Below are positions 1-10,071 of a stretch of DNA of 64,000 nt, one piece after another. This DNA is from Syncephalastrum monosporum B8922. Lineage: Eukaryota; Mucoromycota; Mucoromycetes; Mucorales; Syncephalastraceae. The DNA is taken from positions 229,511 to 293,510 of the forward strand of contig JNEN01001211.1 in the NCBI GenBank assembly GCA_000697355.1. The letters run 5' to 3'. Each line of letters opens with the position of its first letter. The first letter of the stretch is position 1. Both the position numbers and the translations under genes were made by a program. Below the pieces are notes generated by a model. That model saw only the letters and a program-made list of their open reading frames with translations, did not search any database and was not told the DNA's origin.

Positions 1-464
1 TGTCGAAGGGCAGGAAGAGACGAGGTGGCGTAATATATGTGCTGTTGATAGGTGAGAGCTCGGCGCTGCTCGGATAAAGGGCAACAGGTCGCGCAAAAGT
101 GTCAGCAACAAGCTGAACACAACTGGGAGCAGTGAACCAATACTGCGGAGGACATTCTGAGGACGCAGCGGCAGAATCTTCCAGGCCATATTGAGAAATG
201 GACACGAGCTTGTCAATATGCTCTTTGTCCATCAATTTGCCGAATTGTTGCCGATAGATAGCCTCCATTGTAAGCAGAAGTTCCTGCATCCTTCTCTTGA
301 CCAGCATATGGTTGTTTTGATCGCCATAGACAGCATGGGCAATCGAACGAAAACCACACCATCCATCACCTTCGATAGCGACCACCCGTGAGATCATTTC
401 GACTGGTATATCCGGATGGATCAAAGCATTAAGGTCGTTCAGCTCAAAAGGCAGCTTTTCTGCT
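1..464 (-). CDS. OTU-type cysteine protease domain (partial, fused to transposase)
   Basis: This exon follows the intron at 465-543 and is open to the window edge. It translates without stop and contains EGDGWCGFRSIAHAVYG, matching the OTU signature D-G-x-C with the nucleophilic Cys followed by G-F-R and a helix. About 100 residues further on are PPQYWFTAPSCVQLVADTFARPVALY, which fits the central OTU beta region; the catalytic His block would lie at or beyond position 1. OTU enzymes cleave ubiquitin or ubiquitin-like conjugates. Here the domain is the C-terminal continuation of the transposase reading frame, with phase-compatible splicing. The family is clear from the Cys motif; substrate and activity are unknown, and upstream stops imply this copy is not made as one full-length protein. 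Confidence 0.7.
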
Positions 465-1274
465 CTAGTAAAAAGATTTAATGGTTAGTACAATCAGAGT
501 ATATAATGAAAACGTATTGGTACATTTCTCTAAACAAACTTACCTTTTTGCTTTTTGTAGATAGCCAATCTCGGGATCCTTGCGTTTGCTCCCATGGTAC
601 AAGATAAAGGCGCTCGACATACAGCTGACCTCTTCGCCAATGCCTGTGCTATCCTTGCCGTCGTCGTAGGTATCGTCGTCTTCATCCTTCTGTTGTGCGT
701 CAGGAAGCGACGCATCCAAATTGGCATCTTCTTTCTTGGCCGGTGCAGCTTTCTTTGCATCTTCTTTCTGCTTGAGTTCAAACGTGGACGGGAGGCGTTT
801 ATCAGTCGTAGACTTTGGGTGACCTCTGCTACGACCAGTGCTGGCGGGAATGGTGATATCTTCCTTGGAATAGGAGACATGCTGATCAAGCTCCTCGTCC
901 AGGCTCCTTAAAAGGTCTATCCATTGTTGGTCATCCTCCAAGTCCAAACGTACGTCGCGGATTCTTTTCAAAATTTTCGTCTGAAGCTGCGACACTATTT
1001 CGGAGGAGCAATGGTCACGCGTGAATTGATCTACATGAAAAGACTATTGGTCAATGAACTCATAGCCGCATATATTGAATAAGTACCTTTATCATAAATC
1101 AATGTCCAGCGATCAGGGACATCGGAAACGAGAAGCTTGAATCCTTTCCTGGCAATGATATGTTGACACGGTAAGCCGTAGTTGATGCGGGCTGAGCACA
1201 TGCAACCTTCATCGGGCGCATGCTCCCCGGCATTCTTCCAGGCGTAGTTGAGCTCGGTTTTCACTTTTTTCAAC

Positions 1275-1318
<44 letters not shown>

Positions 1319-2990
1319 ACACGTTGCGAAACAGATCTTGCAATGTTTCTTTTTCTTGCGCCACGCGGCAGTAGATGACGATTCATCCGAAGATGACTGG
1401 CCGGAGGACGACTGACCCGAGGACGAGGCCTGCGTGGACGTGGACACAGAAGGAGAAAGAGCTGTAACACCGTGTGCGGGACGCACGCATCATCGATGAC
1501 GCCATTGAGGACATCAACAACCAGAATACTGGAATCCAGTAACACCTTGCTCTCCATTATCCGTTTCCGGAGCACGTCCGGTCGAAGTTGCCCTCCCAAG
1601 AGAAGGCGGCACTCCCCAACAGGGATTGCTGTAGCAATCTGCGAGCACAACTGCAGGGTTGCCGTCGCCAGGCAGTGCTGCTTCATGCCTGGAAGCAAGC
1701 GAGCGGCCATAAATCGACGTAGGCCTTCGTCGGACAGGCTGCCTAAACTGCATTCCACAGGGACATCAGATGCTTTTCCTTTAAGAATTCGGTCTCCTCG
1801 GCTTTGCAGCTTTTCGTTAAGAGCTAATATCAGTACAAAGCATAACGTGAAAGTAGAAAGAGAACTCACTGGTTTGTGCATGACATCGTGGATGGTTTTG
1901 ACGGTCTTGATCAAGCTTCCCGTCGTTTGCCGTTTGTCTTTGATAACACGATGCGTACCTTCAACCCTTGAAGTGGCGCGCATCCCCATGTTGAGTAAGT
2001 TCCCAGCATAGCATGCACCCCACTTCTCCTTATATGAAAGGTATCTACACAAGAATCTTAAAAATGAGTACCTTTTGTTTATAAGTGTAAGTGTTTCTTA
2101 CAGATCAAAATACTCATGCATTTTACGGGCTTTCTCGCGCGCCATGCGCTAGACTGCTTCTACCCTTTGCTTGTAAGGATCCTTGGCTTTGGTTTCTTCC
2201 TTTGCTTTCAGAACGACATCTGCTGCTGCGGGTTCTTGACTACTGTTCTGGGGCGCTCGAGGCATGGATACCGCTTTTGTATTCGCTTCTGCGAAAGCAA
2301 GCGCGGCTGATTCAATGAGGTTGCGATAAGTCTTGACTGCTTCTTCAAACTCTGTCTCTTGTCTGGCCTTGAAGATCCTTTGATGAGCGGTCTCCTTGAC
2401 CGCATCGAAACCATGGTCATCATCGCCGCTCGGATTGGATTTATGATCGAAGCAGTGGTCTATATTGGTATTCAGGTGCATCTGGACGCGCCAGCCGCAT
2501 AATACATGTGTCGAGCGTGGGGACACATTGCTGAACGCCTTCGTCAGAGCATTATCGTTATCAGTCATAATAATGCCGATATCAATAAAAGTCTCCATCG
2601 TCTGCAAGAGTCATTCGTAAGTAGCAACTGTTTCGTTGACTTTGGAAGCGGGCCTAGGCAGCATAATTCTGTATCCAGGTTGCTGACACCGAATGTTCAG
2701 CAGGGTAAAAGTTGCCCAAAAAGAAAGATGTGCGACGTGACAGCATCGACCCTCATTTAAAGGGGGTGAGTGAGCGCGCGAGTCACGGGGACTGAGCGTG
2801 TCAATTATCGTTCACCATCGATATCTTATTAGTACTGATAGCGTAGGTGACATTCAAAGCAACTACCTTTTTAAAACATTGAGCTTTACAGACGGCAGAA
2901 GGATGGGTGAAGAAAAGCACATGAAGTAGCGCATTCTTGCTATCTCTTCGGTGGCTTCCGACCCTGGTGATAAAATTCCGGTGTTCTGTC
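465..2990 (-). pseudogene. MULE transposase, SWIM domain, inactivated
   Basis: The transposase would cut and rejoin element ends through a DDE-type RNase H fold. Several lesions are visible. An in-frame TGA at 2611-2613 replaces what is normally Trp in the YEWLLQT segment. A TAG at 2149-2151 interrupts the KQRVEAV/RMAREKARK segment. The reading frame shifts between GVSNLDTE and VNETVATYE (about 2640-2690). The position expected to hold the first catalytic Asp (consensus LDCTY) reads ALNVTY, an Asp-to-Asn change at 2852-2854. The second Asp (TDNDNAL) and the Glu in SRVEGTH are kept. Downstream exons still join cleanly: WTLIYDK to DQFTRD (intron about 1025-1086) and LQKAK to RAEKLPFE (intron 465-543, gtaagt...tactag). 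A run of about 40 A on the plus strand (about 1277-1316) lies just before the SWIM exon, probably inside an intron. Confidence 0.7.
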
Positions 2991-3010
2991 CAAATGATGA
3001 TTATGTATCT

Positions 3011-3884
3011 TCCGTGGACTGACTTAATTGACGGTCCGGACTTTTGTCGTTTTGCTCCGTTTTAGGAGCACCCTACAAGGATGGACAGTTTTCTTGATAG
3101 TAGTCTGCTAGGACGAGTCTGGCAAGTAATTTTGTGGCGGCTGCGACCTTGCCACGATGCACGTAGATAACTTCGATTTTGCGCTCTTTCTGGTAGAAGA
3201 ACTGGGCACAGCAAACTTGAATTGTCTGTCATGCTGATTGAGAGCCGTTATATCGCTCGATATCTTAACCATGGCGTAGTTAGTGCCCTTAACTTCTTAT
3301 GTGTTGTTAATAGGGGTAATCATACCGAGAAGTACGGAGTATTTGCGGCGACTAGACAAGGAAACGGACTAGAAACGTACCAGGAAGTACTATCAGTAGT
3401 AGCATGCCGTACAGAATGAGACTCGAAGAGACTGGGTAATATATAAGGGTTACTGTAGACAGCATATACAGTCATGAATAGAAGTTCACAAGAAGTTAAT
3501 TCGCGGTACGACAGCTACAGTCGTTCGATCGACCCCTATTCAATTAAAAGGTGTCAGGGGGGAGGGATGGCCGTATCAGTTACCAATGAAAAAAAAAAGA
3601 AGAAAAAGAAAAGCTAGAAGTGTGTTCTAAGTCCTAGATACTTCACTTACTGTCGCAAAGTAGGTATGTTGCATATGACATTCAAACAAATGAGCCATAT
3701 CCATTCATTCGACTATCAGTAGCATTCTAGGGGTAACAAAATAATTGGATGTTTCATTCTGTCTCCTTGGCAGTTTGCTTTTTTCTTTTTTTTTTTTTTT
3801 TTGAGAAAATACAAAATATGCAAAATAATGAGAACTTCTTACTTCACATTACCACCGTCTGACAGACGGAAGGCAGCAATCTAC
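3011..3884. other. Gene-free spacer
   Basis: Between the transposase remnant and the tRNA I see no coding exon. The stretch has A-rich tracts (about 3589-3614), a T run near 3780-3802 and a near-perfect 15-nt palindrome (ccgtctg a cagacgg) at 3855-3869, about 15 bases beyond the tRNA 3' end. Confidence 0.5.
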
Positions 3885-3956
3885 GGGTTCGACCGGGAAT
3901 TGAACCCGGGACCTCTCGCACCCTAAGCGAGAATCATACCACTAGACCATCGAACC
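3885..3956 (-). tRNA. tRNA-Pro (anticodon AGG)
   Basis: On the minus strand the 72 nt fold into a complete cloverleaf: acceptor stem GGTTCGA/TCGAACC with discriminator C, D arm around TGGTCTAGTGGTA, anticodon stem CTCGC/GCGAG with loop TTAGGGT (anticodon AGG), and T arm CCGGG TTCAATT CCCGG. Box A (TGGTCTAGTGG) and box B (GGTTCAATTCC) are intact. The sequence is close to the common eukaryotic tRNA-Pro(AGG). There is no intron. The CCA end is not encoded, as expected in a eukaryotic nucleus. Confidence 0.97.
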
Positions 3957-6900
3957 TTAGATGTTTTTTGTTGTTTGGTATATTTAATATAGAAAATATG
4001 TATGTGTGTACGAAATATCTCTCATCTGATTGGCTGTGTACTCAAATGACACGTGAGTTTTCAATAATATATCACTCCCGCATATCTTAGCATATGAGAT
4101 GCATATATAGTGAGCAGTAAATGTGTACATTATATTGTACGATCTCAAGATGCAGACATGGCGGTGAGCGACACTACATTTGCATGTCGCAAAAATTTCT
4201 CTGCCAGTCTTGAATTATTTCATTGGATATGAAACCAATTTTGCATGGATGTGACTGCTTTGTGTTACTGTGGAGCTATCATATTCACAGCTGGAGATCG
4301 ACATTTGGCACGCATGCCTTGCAACTTGATGCTGCCGTGAATGCAATTGACAATACATCTGACAATGGTATGGCACTTTTACAAGTTCCATTCGATTTAC
4401 GCATATATGCGGCTCACTGTCTGCAGCTGCTGCAAGTAAGGAATCAAACCGTAACATATAGAATCAAAGGCTACAACAAAGTTGTGGCAGTCGGGGGCGA
4501 TTATTTTATTTTATTTTATTTTTTTCCTTTTAATCTTTCGTACTGATCATCATGCACACAATGGCTGACAATCGACTCCATACGAATCAGCTCTTTGGAC
4601 GGCACATTCTTCTCTTTTTCTCTTGTTCCTCATATTCGCTCTCGTTGCAGACGCGTATTACTCGCCTTTCACATTGCTGAATGCCTGACATGCATGTCGT
4701 CCACGACTGCCTTCTTTTGCTCTACCTGCGCTCCGTAAGACCGTGTCGTCTATAACGCTGTCCAGGCCGGTAATGCGGCAGTATATGGTATACTTCGCTC
4801 CATATTTGTCCGTCTGCCTTCAACTGTCCTGTTGCAATAATAGTGCCCAATGCTGTCTTTGATGCCCTTGCTGACTTGCTCGCTTCGTCCAGATCCTCTC
4901 GTCTCCCGATCATTGTTTCGGGTCTTTCCATTTACACTCGTCTTCATCTGGCACCAGAGAATGACGACCAAGCTTTCAGTTGGCTTCTGTTGGCCTACGC
5001 GAATTTATACTCGCCTTCTGTCATAATGACATGTCTTGGAGTGTCTTCTGCGTTAATGAATATGCTCATATTTTCCAGAAGATACGGACCCTAGTCGAGA
5101 CCTCGATAACCTTACTACATCATTGCTTCCTGAAATTTCATTTCTGATACTCAAAAGCAAGGCAAGCATTCACCAACATCCGCGCGTTACGTACGTTTCT
5201 CAAGCACGTAAAGTGATTCCGCGTAGAAAGGAAAGATCGAAAATAATGACGGCCATGCGTGGTGCACTTCTTTCGACACGATCATATTAGGACGTTATTA
5301 TACTCTCATGTCCTTTGTGATTTTTTCTCTTGACTTTTTCCCTTTGTCTCTGTTACATCCTCTTACCCTCAGAGCCTCTGATAAAAGTAATCTCGCTCAG
5401 CCTATTCTATCAATATATAATATTCAGGCTACCTTATCAACGCTTCAACCTTCAACTATGTACAAAAGATCTACTAATGTCGCTATTAGTCTATTCAGCC
5501 ATCTTCGTCGACAATGTAAGCCGATCCATTTGCCCGCCCCACTTACTGTCTGACATTCTCATTACATGAGAGACATCAGGCTGTATTACTTGGCGCCAGA
5601 AATGAATACTGTCAATTTCTCATCAAATGTTTTATACAGCTACCTGGCGAGAGATTCTTTTCGCAAGACAATTATGTTTCTCCGCTTGATCTTTGCTGCA
5701 ATCAAGGGTACCGTACCGCGATTTGTATCAACTTATATGTACTCAGCCCTCTTTACAGACCAAGCAACAAAAACCCTTAGTTCTCACTGATAACACCTTA
5801 TTTATACATGATTTCTCATATTGCAAAAAACATACGCTATGTACTATGCTATGTCTGTTTTCGTCTGTCCGTCTCTTTCCTTTTTTTTTTTTTTTTTTTT
5901 CCAGGTGGGGTACATGTCATCACTGTAAAAATTCATGCAAGCGCATTGACATAAATAAGGAAGGCTGAGATCCACAAGTTATGTATTCTTCAGCCCTTTG
6001 AGAACAATCTGAGAGTGTCGCCTTGATTCTCTGGGAGCACGACCATATGTATCAGCCATGATCAGAGCATACAAATACTGCATGCATATTAATTTTCAAG
6101 ATATCGCTCGCCAAAGGCGCACTCCTTGGTTGGATCAGAGCTGGCATACCTGCGTCGCATTACTACGCACTATAATGGTTCTTTTCATTACATGAATGTT
6201 ACAAGCTCCGGTATATGCTGGATTGCAAACTTCATAGGCACGTACCTTCCTGGTCGGGCTTTTGTATGGTACGTTGTCCATGCCGAACGCGATGAGAGCT
6301 TATTATAAGTACAAGGAGGCAAAATAAAAAAGAAAAAAGACGCCAACGCCATGCTATGTATTACCGTCATGCATGGCTGACATTCAGCATGATAATGGAG
6401 TCTGTAAGCTCCCTACGTGATGACCGGAAAAGGAGAGAGCTCCCCAAAAAACGCCAAACATGAATAAATTTTCCTTTCTCTGATGAATGCCCTTTTGGCT
6501 CGTCGCTGAATTCAAACACGGAGATAAAGAGAATACACAGGGAGACAATCATGCAAGGTCATCCTTGTTGGCGGAACTATCACCCAAAAAAAAATAAAAA
6601 AAAATAAGATAATGAAGACCTCATCAATGGAAACGTGCGGACGAAGGGAAGACGGAAAAAGAACAGATAGCTGAATATACTTGGCAATATGTATGATGTG
6701 CTTATGTATGTAGTCTACCATCCTGCCCGTTTAGAAATGCGTCTGCGCATACATATACATATGCGACATTGATACGTTGTGTTTACATGCGTAGAGCATG
6801 TCAAATCCTTCATGTGAAGCATCGGGGAAAATACGCGTTTATTGTCATTACCTGGATTCGCCCGCCTTTCCTCTACGAAGGGGGATGAACAAGAAAAAAA

Positions 6901-7300
6901 AAAAATAGTAACGTCAATAAATGTTTCTCACATGAGAGTAATGTATATGCCAGACCATCTAATGTAGAGATATGGCAAGGCAGTTGGAATAGTACGAGAA
7001 AGGAAGCATGGGTGCAATGATGTTCCTCTATGTACTCGTATCCCAGCATTTGATTTCCCGTGAATGACGCCTCGCCATTTTGTAACCCTTCTCGAATACA
7101 TAACGGGCCACGGGCGACATATCTCTCGCCCCATCCGGAGGAGCCTTTTTTTTAGGTTTTCTTTCGTTCCTTCCCCTACTTTTGCTACTTTCTTTCACTT
7201 TCTCTAAATTTTTCCCTTTTCTCACCTTTTGTTCTTCCGTTTTCATTTTTCATTTTTTATGTATTCACCCGCGCACTCACGCGTGAAACCCAAAAAAAAC
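3957..7300. other. Gene-poor interval of 3.3 kb
   Basis: Open frames here are short, overlap on both strands and give no recognisable family. Homopolymer T occurs at about 5880-5900, and A-rich tracts at 6583-6607 and 6894-6905. From about 7140 the plus strand becomes strongly pyrimidine-rich, which probably is the promoter and 5' leader of the kinase gene that follows. A weak coding-like stretch on the plus strand at 4223-4546 could be an old relic, but I could not match it to any family. Confidence 0.5.
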
Positions 7301-9388
7301 ATGCTATCATGGCTGATACGACGTACCCAATTTACGACATCCTCGTCAGGCCCAGCAACCATTTCTCCGTCACATAAAGAGAATTCTTCCGCACACAAAG
7401 GCCGCTCGACTGATTCAGGCAAAGAGGTGGGTGACTACAGGTTCGTCAAGACAATTGGCCGAGGATCGTCAGGTAAGAGATCGATCAAACCCTGACGTAC
7501 ACATGCACACACAGACGAGCTTGGTCTTTTGTGTCCCACGCCAAACCATAGATTCATACGCACCAATAATAATACGTTCGAGAGATGGCATATGAGCGCT
7601 CACACTCTTTTCTCTCTCTCTCTCTTTTTTTTTTTTTTATATATTTTACCATTGGAATTTTCCATCGTAGGGCACGTGAAACTCGCGGTGCACAAGATCA
7701 CTGGCGAACCGGTGGCAGTGAAGATCGTTTCTAGGAAACGTCTTCGAACTAGCACAACCGTGGCTCGTGCGATCGAGCGCGAGCTGGCAGTGCTCCAGCT
7801 TCTTGACCACCCGCACCTCATTGACCTGAAACACGTGCTCCAGGATCGTCATCATATTTATTTCATCATGGAGTACGTTGAAGGCGGCGAGCTACTGAAT
7901 GTGTTGTACGATGCCAAGACAGGTTTGCCCGAAAGTCAAGTGAGGACCCTGTTTGTCCAATTGGCGGCGGGCTTGGCCTGGTGTCATGCCCATCACATTT
8001 GGTAAGTTTGTCCAGCACATAGGATGCATGGATTATGTAACGATTTCTTTGTATATTATAAACACACTAGCCACCGCGATCTGAAGCTCGAGAACGTGCT
8101 TTTAGATCGACATATGCGGTGTATCAAGATTGCTGATTTCGGTATGGCAGCGATGCAGCCTGCCGCTGATCCATTGAAGACAAGCTGTGGGTACGTACAC
8201 AAAGAGAATTCAGGCAACCTCTCTACCCCATCATCCGACCGCCTGGTACCCTATGGGGGTGGGTTCCTGGACACAGGTCGCACAAACAAAGCCATATATT
8301 TACATTCTTCGTTTTCGGGTCCATCCTTTTTTCATACAGGTCACCGCATTACGCGAGTCCCGAGATCGTCCGTGTACCTATTGTGCAACGCTTCTTTGTT
8401 TGACGCACTATTGACATCCTTGCTATTTAGGGAAAGCCTTACTATGGACCACCTATCGATGTCTGGTCGGCTGGCGTCATGCTCTATGCTCTCTTGACGG
8501 GATGGCTACCCTTTGACGATCCCAACATGGCACGTCTTTTAATGCGCATCAAATCAGGCCGGTTCCGCAAAATGCCAGAGACTCTATCCGAGGGTGCTAA
8601 AGACCTTGTGCGGCGTATGCTTACGGTTGACCCTGCGAAACGTATTACGGTAAATAGAGAAGAATGCTCGGAAACCTGAAAAGAAAAAAGAAAAAGAAAC
8701 GTCCTGGCCAGCATACATATAAACAACAAACAACTGTGCATTAATTCGGCAATCTTCTATGTTAGATGGAGCAAGTATTGATGCACCCATGGATAACAGC
8801 CGAGCAAGAGAAAGATTCTTTGAGCAGCCTCCTACCCTCGCCACCAGCAGGCCATATCAAGATTCCGAGCATGGTCGACGGTCGAGACTGGGAGACCCTC
8901 AAAGTACTGTGGCGCAACATTAAACCAGATGCCATCCTATTGGCGCTAAAACAAGATGGGTTAGCTCCACTCCATCCTCTTATTTACCATAGTACCAACT
9001 TGATCTTTCTTGCGTTAGCTTCAACCTACAGAAAATGACGTTCTGGTTACTCACGCAGCGCAAGAAGAACAAGCGGGCCTTGTTAAACAAGTGCCGTCAT
9101 TCATCTTCTCCTGCCTGTCTAGACTCATCCCTGGGCGAGGCGCACGGTGGCGCAGGCCGTCGCGACATCCACTCCCAACCGGAGGGTGTAGCCGGCGGGG
9201 CAGCAGCAGAGGCCAAACGGCTATCCATGGCCAGTATCATAAGCACACCCATGTCGACATCTCCTCCGTCCATAATGGGCAGTTCTTGCGGCTCAACCTC
9301 ATCCCTTGTTACCGGGGAAACATCGATCGAAGGCGGTATGCATACGACATGCACGTCAATGCATCTCGGCCTCATGCAGCAGCGGCAA

Positions 9389-9434
<46 letters not shown>

Positions 9435-9604
9435 CGCAGCCCAGGCGGCAACAGCCGCGGCCATTCTCACTAGCATCCCGGCCTCTCGTTTCCTGTATGG
9501 TAGCAACCGCGCAAGGCGTGAATGCGACCCAGACAGGTCGGCCCATGTCTGCCGCGGCTTGGTCGTCCACTCTCCAACAGCTCTATCTCGAATCACCCGT
9601 CTAG
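7301..9604 (+). CDS. Gin4/Cdr2/Hsl1-type (BRSK-like) Ser/Thr kinase
   Basis: Seven exons: 7301-7472, 7671-8001, 8071-8190, 8340-8373, 8431-8649, 8766-8959, 9019-9604, giving 551 residues. The kinase domain runs from about residue 45 to 315: G-loop IGRGSSG, catalytic Lys in VAVKIV (about 75), catalytic loop HRDLKLEN (about 168), ADFG (about 188), activation segment [10 protein letters not shown], then DVWSAG and LTGWLPFDD. The [10 protein letters not shown] and MEQVLMHPW signatures fit fungal septin-associated Gin4/Hsl1/Cdr2 and animal BRSK kinases, which control bud neck or polarity events and mitotic entry. The C-terminal 190 residues are low complexity, with a 15-Gln run (CAG/CAA tract about 9390-9432), and no KA1 domain is evident. 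The nearer ATG at 7301 was preferred over 7229, which lies in pyrimidine-rich leader. Convergent with the RhoGAP gene. Confidence 0.85.
9390..9432 (+). repeat. CAG/CAA trinucleotide repeat coding polyglutamine
   Basis: Consecutive CAG and CAA codons code for a Gln tract in the disordered C-terminal tail of the kinase. The antisense frame gives a poly-Cys open frame that is a shadow. Such tracts are prone to length change. Confidence 0.85.
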
Positions 9605-10071
9605 TTTCTTATCTTCTCTCCTTCATTTACACCATTCTTTCTTTGCTCCCAACCCCCCTTGAATCACATTTCTATGACCTTCACATGATCCATTTATAAT
9701 TTCTCTTGATATTTTTTGTTTATCAAGCATGCCATGATGATATGTATATATTTATAGTGAGCTTTGAATTTTTACACATCTGCAAGTAAAAGCCCTCTTT
9801 CTACACCAGGACAAGGACCGGATCCGAAACCAGCGGACATTGCTTTGCAGGTCCAAGGTTGTAAGGGCGCATGCAAAACCAAAAGTAGGAGAGAAGGCAA
9901 ATGGTGGGGAAGGAGGATATGTATGTGTGGGTGCGCTTTTGCGTATGTGTATCGAGTCGAGGGAGGGAGGAGCGGGAGATGGGGGAGGGGGAGGAGTACA
10001 TATACACAGAACTCGACCACAAAAGCAAGTTGGAGTTATATGATACGTAGGGAAATAAAACAGAAGAATAG
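9605..10071. other. Convergent 3' intergenic region with G-rich tract
   Basis: This is the shared 3' side of the kinase (+) and RhoGAP (-) genes. It holds a purine-rich stretch at about 9958-9998 with many G runs (gggagggagg, gggggaggggg), able in principle to form a G-quadruplex on the plus strand. No gene is seen. Confidence 0.5.

Larger units (their letters stand above)
1..3010 (-). mobile_element. Degenerate Mutator-like (MULE) element with OTU domain
   Basis: A minus-strand coding remnant fills the left end and continues past the window edge. Read 5' to 3' on the minus strand it gives a MULE/FAR1-type transposase core (about 2990-1850), a less conserved stretch, a SWIM zinc finger (C-M-C ... 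P-C-Q-H near 1170-1200), a Ser/Lys/Asp-rich linker (about 995-560) and an OTU protease domain (464 to edge). Conserved transposase pieces seen include FFTHPSAV, GVSNLDTE, TDNDNALTKAF and SRVEGTHRVIKDKR. No terminal inverted repeats or target duplications could be located; the 3' side lies outside the window. The copy is damaged (see the pseudogene entry). Element identity is confident from domain order; whether the OTU part belongs to every copy of the family cannot be judged from one locus. Confidence 0.75.

Noticed and set aside
1277..1316. Poly-A run as the tail of a retroposon
   Set aside because: For a plus-oriented insertion the body would lie to the left, but that is the SWIM exon of the transposase; no target duplication is visible.
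3855..3869. Palindrome beside the tRNA as a terminator hairpin
   Set aside because: Pol III stops at T runs rather than hairpins; the palindrome is too short and isolated to call.
4223..4546. 107-codon plus frame as a transposase fragment
   Set aside because: THALQLDA and AAHCLQLLQ loosely recall hAT-type segments, but no catalytic or zinc-binding pattern supports it.
9097..9570. Minus-strand poly-Cys frame
   Set aside because: Antisense of the CAG/CAA polyglutamine tract of the kinase.
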